A stretch of DNA of 41,572 bases from Bacteroidales bacterium (GCA_022768005.1 JALEMF010000068.1:1-41572); one strand, 5' to 3'. Positions 18,648 through 28,270 are shown, counted from the stretch's first letter. Notes: a model not told the origin generated them from the sequence alone. Translations and numbers: made by a program.

Positions 18648-18685
18648 AAATTGGTGCCAAATTTAAGTAAAAGTTGCTTTTGATG

Positions 18686-18693
18686 CAAATATA
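18686..18693 (-). promoter_or_regulatory. -7 element of the DUF349 promoter
   Basis: TATATTTG on the minus strand matches TAnnTTTG. It implies a leader of roughly 60 nt that contains the palindrome at 18623-18647. Confidence 0.55.
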
Positions 18694-18715
18694 TTTTCAA
18701 AAAAATTATTCGGAT

Positions 18716-19324
18716 TTAATTATGTCCGTCAAAAAAGTCCATAGTGGCACGTCCTTCTTGGGATATGCCTTCACGGATAAATACTTTTTTAGTGGTAAGA
18801 AAAAGAATCTTCAAGTCAAGGGTGAATGAAATATTATCCACGTAATAGCAGTCCAACTTGAATTTTTCTGTCCAGGAAATGGCATTTCTGCCGTTTACTT
18901 GCGCCCAACCTGTAATTCCGGGGAGTACATCATGTCGGCGTGCCTGTTCGGCGGAATAAAGCGGAAGGTACTGCGGAAGCAGCGGTCGTGGACCTACTAA
19001 TGACATTTGTCCGCAAAGCACGTTCCATAGCTGCGGTAACTCATCAAGAGATGTTGAGCGGATAAATCTGCCGGCAGACGTGAGTCGCTGTTCATCGGGA
19101 AGTAAGTTTCCGGAACTGTCGCACTTGTCGTTCATAGTCTTGAACTTATATATATTGAATATCTTGCCGTGAAGTCCGGGACGACGCTGGATAAAAAATG
19201 CGCCGGAATTACGGTTCTCAACTACAAGCCACAGCCATAGCAGAAGTATTACGGGTGATAACACGGTCAATGCTGTCAAAGCCACTATGAAGTCAATAAT
19301 TCTCTTTATAAAGTGCTGATACAT
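18716..19324 (-). CDS. Small sugar-1-phosphate transferase (PglC-like monotopic phosphoglycosyl transferase)
   Basis: Starts a glycan by loading a sugar phosphate onto undecaprenyl phosphate. The 202-residue protein is the catalytic core only: one re-entrant membrane helix (about residues 10-32), then [29 protein letters not shown] with the Asp-Glu catalytic dyad (about 90), LVGPRPLLP and [11 protein letters not shown]. It differs from the large transferase at 7-1389 by lacking the N-terminal membrane bundle. The ATG at 19324 is preferred; a TTG two codons upstream overlaps the preceding stop codon. It is the last gene of the polysaccharide operon. Confidence 0.92.
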   Translation of the reverse strand: MYQHFIKRIIDFIVALTALTVLSPVILLLWLWLVVENRNSGAFFIQRRPGLHGKIFNIYKFKTMNDKCDSSGNLLPDEQRLTSAGRFIRSTSLDELPQLWNVLCGQMSLVGPRPLLPQYLPLYSAEQARRHDVLPGITGWAQVNGRNAISWTEKFKLDCYYVDNISFTLDLKILFLTTKKVFIREGISQEGRATMDFFDGHN

Positions 19325-19326
19325 AA

Positions 19327-20382
19327 TCAATAACTTAAGAGTCTGCGGACTACATCTTTAATTTTATTCATTTTAGGCACTCTGCTTACAGCACGAGCGT
19401 AAATACGGTTAAAGTCCTTGGAGAGCAATGCCTGAAAGTCCTCGGAAGCATAAGATTTAGGCGCAGAGTCCTTTGTCGTAGCAAGGAAATCAAGATGAGC
19501 CTGAGTAATGGTGGCATCGTAAACTTCTTTAATATCGGATTTGCGTTTACCGTTATCAATAAGGCGAGCAATCCAACCGTAGATAACGTTTTTCAGCTCA
19601 AAGCATATCCATGGATAGTGTTCCTTATAGTTTGGCAAGTTTTCCTCCGCCCATTCCTTTTTTAGACGTATCACTTCAAGCAGGTCCGTAATCAACTTTG
19701 GATTAGTGGCAGAGCCTCCTCCGGAGCGATAATGGTACTTCACCTCGTCAGTGATAAGAAACTTCTTGATACGAGGAGATGCATAGAGGTTCAGGAGTAA
19801 ATCTTCCTGATAGAAAACGTTTATGTCCGGCAGGTCACGGAGGACTTCTGTCCGGTAAAGTTTACACCACGCACTGATAGAAATAATCGTGCGTCCGAAG
19901 AATGTATCCATTATAGGACTTTGAGGAGTAAGCTCCAAAGTATTTCGGCACATATTATGCACATAATCCGCTACGTGTCCGGATTTTATAGAGGGCAAAA
20001 AGCGATATTCTTTGTAGCAGAACGGCATAGTGACAAGGTCAAGCGACGGGTCTCGCCTTACGTACTTGTACAGAGTGGAAAGATAATCATTATCTACCCA
20101 ATCGTCAGGGTCAATGAAAGCGATATACTTGCCTTGTGCCGCTTTAATACCCACTTTTCTACCGTTAGCGAGTCCACCGTTTTCGTGAAGGTCAATAATT
20201 CTGAGTCGTGATTCAGAGTCAGCCAATCTCTTCAGGACGTCAAGAGTATTATCAGTAGAGCAATCATTAATGCAGATGATTTCGTAGTCGCTGAAATCGT
20301 TATTTCTGATAGATGCGATGCACTTTTCAAGATAACGGGAGACGTTATAGCACGGGAGAATTACGCTTATTTCAGGATTCAT
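19327..20382 (-). CDS. Glycosyltransferase family 2
   Basis: The 351-residue protein opens with the GT-A signature [20 protein letters not shown], has the nucleotide-sugar stretch [13 protein letters not shown], and the metal-binding IDPDDW near residue 92. The C-terminal 150 residues are a helical tail without membrane segments. It would add one sugar to the lipid-linked repeat unit at the cytoplasmic face. Its start overlaps the end of the GT4 gene by 11 nt, and its stop abuts the PglC-like gene, so expression is coupled. Donor and linkage cannot be told from sequence. Confidence 0.9.
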   Translation of the reverse strand: MNPEISVILPCYNVSRYLEKCIASIRNNDFSDYEIICINDCSTDNTLDVLKRLADSESRLRIIDLHENGGLANGRKVGIKAAQGKYIAFIDPDDWVDNDYLSTLYKYVRRDPSLDLVTMPFCYKEYRFLPSIKSGHVADYVHNMCRNTLELTPQSPIMDTFFGRTIISISAWCKLYRTEVLRDLPDINVFYQEDLLLNLYASPRIKKFLITDEVKYHYRSGGGSATNPKLITDLLEVIRLKKEWAEENLPNYKEHYPWICFELKNVIYGWIARLIDNGKRKSDIKEVYDATITQAHLDFLATTKDSAPKSYASEDFQALLSKDFNRIYARAVSRVPKMNKIKDVVRRLLSY

Positions 20383-21421
20383 ATATAGCGAGGTATTTTT
20401 TAGCGGTTTTATTGATGTCGTACAGTTCAGCTCTGTGAAGTGCTTTTTCAGATAATGAGTTGTACAGTTTATTGTCTGAAATAAGTTTTAATACGTTCTT
20501 GGCAAGCGTTTTTTCATCACCCGGGGTGAAGAAAAGTCCGGCATTGCCAACGATGTCTTTAAGTCCGTCAACATTGCTTGCAACAATAGGTCTGCCTGAC
20601 GCAAGTCCTTCCACCGCAGCAAGTCCGAAGCCTTCCCAGTGAGAAGAAAGGACTACGATGTCGCAGGACGTCAGAATTTCCGAAATATTAGTGGCAACAC
20701 CTGTAAATGTGACTCTGTCATCAACGTGCAGGTCCTGCGCAAGTTTTGTCACTATAGGACGACGATTCCCCTCTCCTACGAGGATTAGACGTACATTCAG
20801 CGGAAGTAACCTCATTGCTCTTACCACTGTGTCCTGATCCTTCTGAGGACGGAAAGCAGCCACCATTACAAGTCTTATACAGTCCGTCTTCAGGCGGAAC
20901 GTTCTTGCGAATCTGTCAAGGTTAATACCATTGTTTATCGTAGTGATATTGAAGGAGTTGCCGATATGACTGCGAAGATTGACGGTAGTGGCTTCAGATA
21001 CGGATATAATATGGTCGTAGCATCTGTACATCAGTCTGTCAACGTATTTCATCAACGGGATATGACGACGGCGATTAGTGGTATTATGCTCCGTAGTAAA
21101 CAGTTTTGCCTTGCAGCCGAAGAGTTTTGCGGCAAGTGCCACATAGAACTGACAGGCAGTATTGTGAGTGTGTATGATGTCGTAATTCCCGAGAAACTTT
21201 TTAAGTCGGAAAAGATTAAGGGGCGAGTACACTTTCTTGCAGTTAAGGAAGTGAATGTTGATGCCTGAACGGCGGAGTTTCTCGGCAAAAGGAGTGTCCT
21301 TGGAGTTAAAGACGAGGAGTTCTACTTCATTTCCTGCAGCTTTGAACCTTGGAAGAAGGTCAACAATCAGTCTTTCAGCTCCACCGGTGTACAATGTCGT
21401 GATTACGTGTAATATACGCAT
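20372..21421 (-). CDS. Glycosyltransferase family 4 (GT-B fold)
   Basis: The 349-residue protein begins RILHVITTLYTGGAERLIVD, the glycine-rich acceptor-side loop of GT4 enzymes, and carries the C-terminal donor-binding region LSSHWEGFGLAAVEGLASGR with the E-x7-E motif (about residues 258-285). It is a retaining transferase of the polysaccharide operon, acting at the inner face of the membrane. The gap to the upstream GT2 gene is 12 bp. It is complete. Confidence 0.92.
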   Translation of the reverse strand: MRILHVITTLYTGGAERLIVDLLPRFKAAGNEVELLVFNSKDTPFAEKLRRSGINIHFLNCKKVYSPLNLFRLKKFLGNYDIIHTHNTACQFYVALAAKLFGCKAKLFTTEHNTTNRRRHIPLMKYVDRLMYRCYDHIISVSEATTVNLRSHIGNSFNITTINNGINLDRFARTFRLKTDCIRLVMVAAFRPQKDQDTVVRAMRLLPLNVRLILVGEGNRRPIVTKLAQDLHVDDRVTFTGVATNISEILTSCDIVVLSSHWEGFGLAAVEGLASGRPIVASNVDGLKDIVGNAGLFFTPGDEKTLAKNVLKLISDNKLYNSLSEKALHRAELYDINKTAKKYLAIYES

Positions 21422-21433
21422 AGTCTTAGATTG

Positions 21434-22333
21434 TTATGAAATATTCATTCGTCTGCGACGAGTGACTTTGTAAAACGTATATAAAAAGAGTATTATTCCG
21501 GCAGGGATTGCCGCTAATGTAGTGAGAGGGTACGGTGATTTGAATACGAACGCAGCGTCTTTCGCTCTTATAGAGGAACTTACATAGTGTATAGCCTCTC
21601 GAAATCTCTTGGAAAAAGTCTGCGCCATTTTCATCTTGTGCTTTCTGTAAAAACACCAGCCTTGAGGATTATTCCAGTACTGCCTGTACATTGAATTACT
21701 TGACCCGTCCGGCTGATATTCCACCACTACGAGCGGCTCGTTAAGGGTAAGCAGCGGGAAGTCTCTGTCAATGAGGGAATACTTATAGTCAAGGCCTACG
21801 TATTTTTCACCTTTGAACACGGGATAGTCAGGATAACTGTTAATAACTTCCGTGCGATACACCAGTTTTCGGTCACCTTTTCCCCCTGTCCTGTAAAAGT
21901 CAGTCAGAGACAACGGTGCGAGATTATCCTTGAACAGAGTACCTATCAGGCTGCCGTCTTGACGGACATCAAGCCCCATAAGCCCGGCGTACTTGTTGCT
22001 GCCGTATCTTTCCCAAGTGGTGATAATCTTCTCCACGGCGTCATCGGTCATATAGTCATCAGAGTCAATGCAGGTATTTAGTTCTGTGTCAATATTGTGG
22101 TAAGCAGTGTTGTGCGCACCGTGCATACCTTGATTTTCCTGATAGATGTATCGGATTTCAATGATATTCTCAGACATCCACTCCTTTACCGCTTCCTCAG
22201 TACCGTCAGTAGAGCCGTCATCAATAATAAGCCACACAAAGTCCTTGCAATTCTGCATGCAAAGACTCTTGTAAGTGCGACGCAAGGTCTCTTTACGATT
22301 ATATGCGGGTGTAAATACTGTAAGCGTTTTCAT
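21434..22333 (-). CDS. Glycosyltransferase family 2 with C-terminal hydrophobic segment
   Basis: The 299-residue protein has the GT2 start LTVFTPAYNRKETLRRTYKS, the IIDDGSTDGTEE motif and CIDSDDYMTDDA near residue 92, whose SDD binds the metal. The C-terminus holds one hydrophobic helix (PLTTLAAIPAGIILFLYTFY) followed by a basic RRRRMN tail, suggesting an anchor in the inner membrane. Its ATG overlaps the stop of the polymerase gene by one base (TAATG), so the two are translationally coupled. Confidence 0.9.
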   Translation of the reverse strand: MKTLTVFTPAYNRKETLRRTYKSLCMQNCKDFVWLIIDDGSTDGTEEAVKEWMSENIIEIRYIYQENQGMHGAHNTAYHNIDTELNTCIDSDDYMTDDAVEKIITTWERYGSNKYAGLMGLDVRQDGSLIGTLFKDNLAPLSLTDFYRTGGKGDRKLVYRTEVINSYPDYPVFKGEKYVGLDYKYSLIDRDFPLLTLNEPLVVVEYQPDGSSNSMYRQYWNNPQGWCFYRKHKMKMAQTFSKRFREAIHYVSSSIRAKDAAFVFKSPYPLTTLAAIPAGIILFLYTFYKVTRRRRMNIS

Positions 22334-23412
22334 TATCCGAGTGCCAAGTAAATAGACAGGTGAAACAATAGCAGGATTCCAACCATTCGGGATTGATATT
22401 CCACAAATCGGAATTTAAGGAACGGGTATGCCAATAGTATCGGGTACAAGAACCAAGAGAGGTAAGCGAAACGATTCGAGTACGCAATAGTGTTAATAAG
22501 CACCCAGCCGCTGTTTGCGATAGTGTAAGTGGCGAGAATGTATTCGTAAATACCGTCACGGAGGTCATTCTTAACGCATACTATCCAGCCTAAAATGATA
22601 GGAATGGAACTGTAAAGAATGAAGTCGTAACGGAAACCTTTGTTGACGTAAAAAGTATTGTCAAGTTCCGAGTAGAAACTCATACGCCCATCTCCGAGTA
22701 ATTGCGTCAAAAGGGCTACGATAGAGTCTGAAAATACGATGCTTATAAGTATGCACACTATCCAGATGATGGTGTTAATGCGGGCATTATGGAAAAATAG
22801 TGCCAACACTGCACTTGCCATTATCACCGCCACACTACTGTGAATGGAAATTGCGAAGTAGAGTAATAAAAAAGATATTACGTAGCGACGTTTTTCCGTA
22901 AACAGGAATGACAGTGCCATTAAGGCTATTGATGTGCTGAGTCCGTTTCTAAGTCCGTTCGTACCGTATGCATGAAACGACATCGCCGTAATAGCGAACA
23001 TCATCGCCAATGTGTAATTGTTGGGTATCCATCGCTTGACTGCTATTCCTATACAACCTACATACAGCGTGGCAATACACAGATACCACATCTGACACGT
23101 TGAATGGTCTATGAAGAAGTATTCTATTTTATCCCACAGCCACTCGGATTTAATGGAGTAAAACGTTGACCATTGTCCCGTCTGAACGAGGTTAAACATC
23201 GTGGAATACAGCCAGGAGTCGCCGTACTTTTCCAGCGGACGAAGTCCTATGTAAAGAATTATGACGACTGTAAAGAAATAACCCCACGATGATGAATGTT
23301 TTTCATACACAAGACGATCGCTGTCTTGCGTGATTGTGTTCATAAACTGGAGAAACGTGAGTATTATCAACCCCGTAACCCATACTGTCATATTAAAATA
23401 GTCGCCAAGCAT
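22333..23412 (-). CDS. EpsG/Wzy-like polysaccharide polymerase
   Basis: The 359-residue protein is highly hydrophobic with about 9-11 membrane helices. Its pattern (IGLRPLEKYGDSWLYSTMF near residue 55, AMSFHAYGTNGLRNGLSTSI near residue 145) matches the EpsG family: an early GLR plus D, and a central GxNxxRNGL arginine motif. Such proteins join lipid-linked repeat units on the periplasmic side. It sits among glycosyltransferase genes, which supports the role. Sequence identity in this family is low, so the function rests on topology, motif and context. Confidence 0.85.
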   Translation of the reverse strand: MLGDYFNMTVWVTGLIILTFLQFMNTITQDSDRLVYEKHSSSWGYFFTVVIILYIGLRPLEKYGDSWLYSTMFNLVQTGQWSTFYSIKSEWLWDKIEYFFIDHSTCQMWYLCIATLYVGCIGIAVKRWIPNNYTLAMMFAITAMSFHAYGTNGLRNGLSTSIALMALSFLFTEKRRYVISFLLLYFAISIHSSVAVIMASAVLALFFHNARINTIIWIVCILISIVFSDSIVALLTQLLGDGRMSFYSELDNTFYVNKGFRYDFILYSSIPIILGWIVCVKNDLRDGIYEYILATYTIANSGWVLINTIAYSNRFAYLSWFLYPILLAYPFLKFRFVEYQSRMVGILLLFHLSIYLALG

Positions 23413-23415
23413 AGT

Positions 23416-25326
23416 TTATTCAAGTCTTATGCCCCTAAGGCGGTGATACAACTGTGAGCAGTGACGGCGAATACCTTTAATTCCGAGCCATGACTGACTG
23501 AACCAATGTATAGTAATGGTATTCTCTGTCTTGTGCAGCGTTCCGTCAACGTAATCGTAAGGCGAAAAGACATCACTCGGGTAAATATTCACTCCTGCCA
23601 CTGTCTGCTGACGTCCGTTTCTTTTCAGTCCGTGACTTTCAAGAAGTTCCGTCAGTCGCTTTACGTTAGTGTCAGTGTCAATAGTACCTTTATCGTCTTT
23701 CACGAGCGACAGTTCTTTGTACAAGTTCAGAAATTCTTCAAACAAAGGGTGATGCGGCACACAGCCCATAACTGCAGTGCCTATATGTTTAGTGCCTTCG
23801 AATCCTAAAAAGGCATCTTGGAAAAGCATCGTATTAATCGGCTTAATCTGTTCCACATCCGTATCAAAGTAGATACCGCCCTCCTCCACAAGTGCTTTAA
23901 GACGTGCCACATCGCTGACGAAAGCATAATTACCCGCCTCGTAAGCCTGCTTTGTATATGGACTGAAATTTACGTCAAAGTTTTTTTCGTCCCACCGTCT
24001 GACGATATAATTAAATCCGTTCTGTTCGAACCAGCTGCCGATATTTTTCTTTACCGACCTCGGTCTGCGTTTTTTACCGAACCAACAGTAATGGATAATA
24101 GCCGGTATTTTCTGTACTTTCAGGATACCATAAAGCAGATTTATTGCATCTTCATTTCCGTAATGTTGCTGCGAGAGATTTTTGGTGATGGCAGAGCGGA
24201 GTGAAACATCACCGGCGAGGCGTTCTATTGCATCTGCTATATCCGTAGCATCAAAACTGCGGCTTATAAGCCCTGTAACACCGTCTTCTATCTGGGTTAC
24301 GGCTGTGGGATAAGGAGTAAGGACAACAGGAGTGTGAAGTATTTTAGACTCCTCCACCGCCACGCATTTTCCTTCGTAGCGCGAAGGCTGAACGTAAATG
24401 TCTGCATTTGCGGTGTAAGGGTAAGGATTGGCTTTTGGTCCGTGGATTTTCACCACATCAGCCGTGCCTGTTCTCTCTATTTCCTTTCTGATAGCGGAAT
24501 CGTCGCCCGGTCCTATGATGTGCCATATAAATTTCAGTCCTCTGTCACGGAGAATAGATGCCACAGACGGGATTATTTCAAAATTTTTGGCAAAACATAT
24601 TCTGCCGATTGATACAATGTTTATGTGCGACTTGTCGTACTCCTTCACAGTTTCAACCTCCGCTTCACTTCGAAGGAGAGACTCTGACGTGATGTTAGGA
24701 ATGACGGTAACCTTTTCTTTAAGCGAGGGGAAAACTTTGATAAAACTATCTTTTACCGCTTCAGAAATGGCTACAATATTATCGTACTCAGCCCATACCG
24801 GCAGTTCATCTTCTGCATTAACGGCTATAGCGGAATAGTCTGTGTGAATCCACGCTATCTTTTGGTAAGCCTTTATCTTCTTTGCAATGAAGTAATGTGG
24901 CATAAGGAAACTGATAGCAATGTCGTACTTGAAAGGGATTTCCGGAACAAACTTAATAGCATTTCTCCACAATATATCAAATGCGGTGAAGTCGTCTTTT
25001 CGCTCTTTAAGCGGGTGAAAGAATCGATAGACGGCGTGGCAGACACGTGACTTAATCTTAGCGTATGCCATACCGAATTTATGTTCCTTAATTGATTCTG
25101 AAAGCGGACCTAACACGAGTTTGCAGTCAAAGTCCTCATCACACACATACACGCCCTTCATCTTGAGAAGTTTGTCCATCAGTTCACCGGTGTGACGGTT
25201 AATCATCACCGTTACTTGATATTTCTCTTTATCTATCGCATCAAGCAAGCCTAACAGGGCTTTTTCAGCACCGCCAATCGGCATATAGTGAGTATTGATG
25301 AGTATGTGTCTGCGAGCAGTGTCCAT
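23416..25326 (-). CDS. Two-domain glycosyltransferase, GT4 fused to GT32
   Basis: This 636-residue protein appears to be a fusion. Residues 1 to about 395 form a GT-B, GT4-type transferase (NTHYMPIGGAEKALLGLL at the start, QPSRYEGKCVAVEESKI near residue 315). Residues from about 400 form a GT-A, GT32-type transferase (IPAIIHYCWFGKKRRPRS, then YAFVSDVARLKALVEEGG and IYFDTDVEQI, with the DXD at about residue 489). Each half has its key motifs, so both may be active and add two successive sugars. The reading frame is open throughout. It starts 6 bp after the acetyltransferase gene. Confidence 0.9.
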   Translation of the reverse strand: MDTARRHILINTHYMPIGGAEKALLGLLDAIDKEKYQVTVMINRHTGELMDKLLKMKGVYVCDEDFDCKLVLGPLSESIKEHKFGMAYAKIKSRVCHAVYRFFHPLKERKDDFTAFDILWRNAIKFVPEIPFKYDIAISFLMPHYFIAKKIKAYQKIAWIHTDYSAIAVNAEDELPVWAEYDNIVAISEAVKDSFIKVFPSLKEKVTVIPNITSESLLRSEAEVETVKEYDKSHINIVSIGRICFAKNFEIIPSVASILRDRGLKFIWHIIGPGDDSAIRKEIERTGTADVVKIHGPKANPYPYTANADIYVQPSRYEGKCVAVEESKILHTPVVLTPYPTAVTQIEDGVTGLISRSFDATDIADAIERLAGDVSLRSAITKNLSQQHYGNEDAINLLYGILKVQKIPAIIHYCWFGKKRRPRSVKKNIGSWFEQNGFNYIVRRWDEKNFDVNFSPYTKQAYEAGNYAFVSDVARLKALVEEGGIYFDTDVEQIKPINTMLFQDAFLGFEGTKHIGTAVMGCVPHHPLFEEFLNLYKELSLVKDDKGTIDTDTNVKRLTELLESHGLKRNGRQQTVAGVNIYPSDVFSPYDYVDGTLHKTENTITIHWFSQSWLGIKGIRRHCSQLYHRLRGIRLE

Positions 25327-25332
25327 TGGCGC

Positions 25333-26403
25333 CTATTTTTTTCTTTGAGAGTAATTGCCTGTTAGCACTGTTGATAATATGGGACTTAATGAAATGACTT
25401 CGTTTACTGCAAGTACTAAGGCTATAACAATCGCTGCGGCTAAGGCTGATGTAATGAATAACGGAGTAAATCCGAGTCCGAGATTGAGCATTGTGGCTTG
25501 AAGTCCTGTCATCGGGAACAGGAAGAAGTAATGCAGCAAGTATATTTCAAGGCTCTTACGTCCTAAGAGAGTTATAACATTCTTAATGCGTGATTCTGTA
25601 TAAGCCTCGGTGAATTTCTTTGCCAATGCCACTGCAACGAGTGATAAGCAAGTGTAATAGACAAGTGAAATCAGCATAAGGGCATCTTCCGGTATATAAG
25701 GAAATTCCCAATAATATGCCGACACGTAAAATGCGACAGCACCTGTCAGAATATCTACTGTCTGCACATAGCCGTTTTCCACAGCCTTATAGAACAGGGA
25801 CTCATGCCGTCTTGCAAACACGCCCACCATAAAAATAGGATAAAACTGCGCTACAAGTCTGAGTGAGAACAAGTCGCACAACTTTTCATCTAATGCGTTT
25901 GCACCCACTATTATCAGTACCCACACGAGAATTGCCGTTGTAATGATATTGACGGTTGACCGCAATACTCCCGCAAGGATTGAGAATACGTAGTATATCA
26001 CAAAGACGAGAAATAATACGAGTGGAAACCAGTAGCCGTTTTTCCAAGGTGACAGAAGCATTCCGGACACTGTGGAATCCAGCGGAGATTGAAGTCCGCT
26101 ATGTGGAAAATACCATAGCCACAATGCACCCACGGCTATTGTCGGCACTAACAGTTGCTTTATCCTCTTGAATAATGCAGGCTGAAGAAATTCTTCAGCA
26201 ATATTTCCCTGAGGGTCTTTCAAAGCCTTGTAAGTAAAGAAACCGCTGACGAAGAAGAATAGTGGTATATGACTCTGACCGATAATCTTAAATATGAAAG
26301 CACTGTCAATATCACGAATACACATCGTAATTATATGCCCCATGACAACCATAAAGATTGCCACCCCTTTGATTACGTCATAAAAGTCAAGTCTTTTACT
26401 CAT
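25333..26403 (-). CDS. Membrane acyltransferase 3 family (O-acetyltransferase)
   Basis: The 356-residue protein has about ten membrane helices. It starts with the family signature LDFYDVIKGVAIFMVVMGHI (the D and H of the R/K-x10-H motif) followed by SHIPLFFFVSGFF (about residue 45). Members move an acetyl group across the inner membrane onto glycans. As first gene of the polysaccharide operon it probably O-acetylates the repeat unit. A promoter is visible 28 bp upstream of the ATG (26431-26438). Confidence 0.9.
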   Translation of the reverse strand: MSKRLDFYDVIKGVAIFMVVMGHIITMCIRDIDSAFIFKIIGQSHIPLFFFVSGFFTYKALKDPQGNIAEEFLQPALFKRIKQLLVPTIAVGALWLWYFPHSGLQSPLDSTVSGMLLSPWKNGYWFPLVLFLVFVIYYVFSILAGVLRSTVNIITTAILVWVLIIVGANALDEKLCDLFSLRLVAQFYPIFMVGVFARRHESLFYKAVENGYVQTVDILTGAVAFYVSAYYWEFPYIPEDALMLISLVYYTCLSLVAVALAKKFTEAYTESRIKNVITLLGRKSLEIYLLHYFFLFPMTGLQATMLNLGLGFTPLFITSALAAAIVIALVLAVNEVISLSPILSTVLTGNYSQRKK

Positions 26404-26430
26404 TTTATGTCACGATTTCCATTATCCTTA

Positions 26431-26438
26431 CAAAATTA
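26431..26438 (-). promoter_or_regulatory. -7 element of the polysaccharide operon promoter
   Basis: TAATTTTG on the minus strand fits TAnnTTTG and lies in the 50-bp gap between nitroreductase and acetyltransferase genes. It would give a leader of only about 20 nt, so no room for the UpxY-type antitermination leader of phase-variable Bacteroides capsules. Confidence 0.6.
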
Positions 26439-26453
26439 ATAAACTTTTTAGAA

Positions 26454-27098
26454 TTAAAACTTATTATAAGTAATATTTTCTTGTTTAAATTTATCCTTTG
26501 GCTGCGGATTCTCTGCGGGATAGCCTATTACAACCATATCCAGAGGAATTAAGTTTTCCGGTAAATTCAGTATTCGTGAAAGCATCTGACAACGTTCTTC
26601 AATAGGATATCCTCCGGTCCACACTGCACCGAGTCCTAAGGCATGAGCGGCAAGAAGAAGATTTTCCGTTGCAGCGGAAGCATCTTGAATCCAGAAGTCA
26701 CGTCCTCCTCCTTCAATCGCTTTATTCATATCACCGCAAACCACTATTGCCAATGGTGCTTTTTTGAGCATTTCAGCATGTGGATTAGCGGCAGAAAGAG
26801 AGTCAAGTACTTCACGGCTGTCAATCACTACAAAATGCCACGGCTGACGATTCATAGCCGTAGGAGCTGCCATAGCGGCACGGAGAAGTTTCGCCACTTT
26901 TTCTTTGTCCACACTGCGCTCCGTATAGTCACGGATACTTGTTCTTGTTGCAATATTATCCAGGACAACATCTTCCGTAGAAATTTCCGGTTCTATTCCA
27001 CTGATATCACTATCACTTTTTGATACTAATTTCACACTAAGCACTACCACTACTGCGGCAAGTACGAAATTCAAAACTATTGACTTATTTTTAAGCAT
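26454..27098 (-). CDS. Membrane-anchored nitroreductase family flavoprotein
   Basis: The 214-residue protein has an N-terminal hydrophobic anchor (VLNFVLAAVVVVLSVKLV, residues 9-26) followed by a nitroreductase domain: RTSIRDYTERSV (FMN phosphate binding, about residue 52), AAMAAPTAMNRQPWHFVVID (about 92) and GLGAVWTGGYP (about 155). Nitroreductases use FMN to pass electrons from NAD(P)H to varied acceptors, but an anchored, probably extracytosolic form cannot use cytosolic NAD(P)H directly. Its neighbour is an FMN-binding membrane electron-transfer protein, which could supply electrons. The natural substrate is unknown. Confidence 0.85.
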   Translation of the reverse strand: MLKNKSIVLNFVLAAVVVVLSVKLVSKSDSDISGIEPEISTEDVVLDNIATRTSIRDYTERSVDKEKVAKLLRAAMAAPTAMNRQPWHFVVIDSREVLDSLSAANPHAEMLKKAPLAIVVCGDMNKAIEGGGRDFWIQDASAATENLLLAAHALGLGAVWTGGYPIEERCQMLSRILNLPENLIPLDMVVIGYPAENPQPKDKFKQENITYNKF

Positions 27099-27166
27099 AA
27101 ATATTCAGTCTTTTAATCTTTAATAATCTTTAATCTTTCTATTGCAGTTCTCTAACTTCTAACCAT

Positions 27167-28270
27167 TTAACCTTTAATAAGCGCTCCGGTAGGACATAAA
27201 AATCTGCAATAAGGACGAGGAATAAACACTGACAGCACTAAGAACACCAATGCCGCCACTGTAATCCACACAGGAGCCGAACTGTAAATAAATGCGGTAA
27301 ACAACTCATAGTCCACCCACGAAGTCCATACGCCCGTTAGGAGAAGCACCAGAAGTATTCCCCAAAGGATATTCCTGAAAGAAGTAAGTGCTGTCACCAC
27401 GCCATTGGATAAATGAAGTTTGCCCGCCGTTATTTTACCTGCAAGTTCCTGTGCGGAGCCGAAGGGACAAATATTTGCGCAATAATATCCTTGACGTCCG
27501 AAAAGAGGATAGACCAGAGCCACAAACGCCATTATCAACGATGCAGACATTGCCAAAATATTTCCTGCATTTACTCCGTCTGAAAATACTCTGATAAGCA
27601 GTGCGTATGACACAAATGTTCCTGTCCATGCACCGAGAACTATCACGTTAAGTGCCAGCTGAATATCTCTCCATGCATTGCTTTTCACAAATAAAGGCAA
27701 CACGGCTCCAAGCAATGCTACTACCGCCGCTGCAATAGCATAATAATCAATACTTACCGATGATTTTGACTTAGCGGCGGAAATCTTATAAGGAGCAACA
27801 GTTTGCGCATAGTCAAGACCACGCTTGACGTTTTCAATTATCGCCTTTGAAGAGAATGTGGCACCGGAAACGGCATCTACATCTGTGGCTTGCGCCTCAT
27901 TCACCGTCTTTCCTTTCCACTCTGACAAAAGAGCAGATGCAGGTTCGAAAAAACTTGGAGTCTCGGAGTTCGGCAGTGCTTCAATATTCGTAATAATACC
28001 ATCTGCATCAATATATATTTTCAGAGGGACGGCACCACGAAAGCCGGATACATCACTTCCAAGATAAGTGGTGTTTATCACCATACTCCCGTCAGGAGAG
28101 ACAGTTAAAGTATCATTCTGAGTAACCGTAACATCATCAGCTTGTGTTGCTGCAAAATCGTTACCCCACAACTTACCGTTACAAAACACGGCAGCAGCTG
28201 AAAGAATAAATATCACTACAAATAGTGATAAAAATCTCACAAAGAAACTATTTTGTTTATTATTTTGCAT
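27167..28270 (-). CDS. FMN-binding domain / 4Fe-4S membrane protein (NosR/RnfG-NapH-like)
   Basis: The 367-residue protein has a signal anchor (residues 11-30), an exported FMN_bind domain (about 55-165) with the flavinylation motif DAVSGATFSS near residue 136 (the threonine carries FMN, attached by ApbE), about five membrane helices, and two cysteine motifs CANICPFG (about 263) and CRFLCPTG (about 358) as in NapH/NosR polyferredoxin membrane proteins. It ends right after the second motif, so no separate ferredoxin domain follows. Such proteins move electrons through the inner membrane to exported flavin. The downstream gene, 68 bp away, encodes an anchored nitroreductase. No apbE is in the window. 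Confidence 0.85.
   Translation of the reverse strand: MQNNKQNSFFVRFLSLFVVIFILSAAAVFCNGKLWGNDFAATQADDVTVTQNDTLTVSPDGSMVINTTYLGSDVSGFRGAVPLKIYIDADGIITNIEALPNSETPSFFEPASALLSEWKGKTVNEAQATDVDAVSGATFSSKAIIENVKRGLDYAQTVAPYKISAAKSKSSVSIDYYAIAAAVVALLGAVLPLFVKSNAWRDIQLALNVIVLGAWTGTFVSYALLIRVFSDGVNAGNILAMSASLIMAFVALVYPLFGRQGYYCANICPFGSAQELAGKITAGKLHLSNGVVTALTSFRNILWGILLVLLLTGVWTSWVDYELFTAFIYSSAPVWITVAALVFLVLSVFIPRPYCRFLCPTGALIKG

Noticed and set aside
18616-18660. Upstream start of the DUF349 protein
   Set aside because: The 15 added codons are made from the leader palindrome and do not look like coding sequence.
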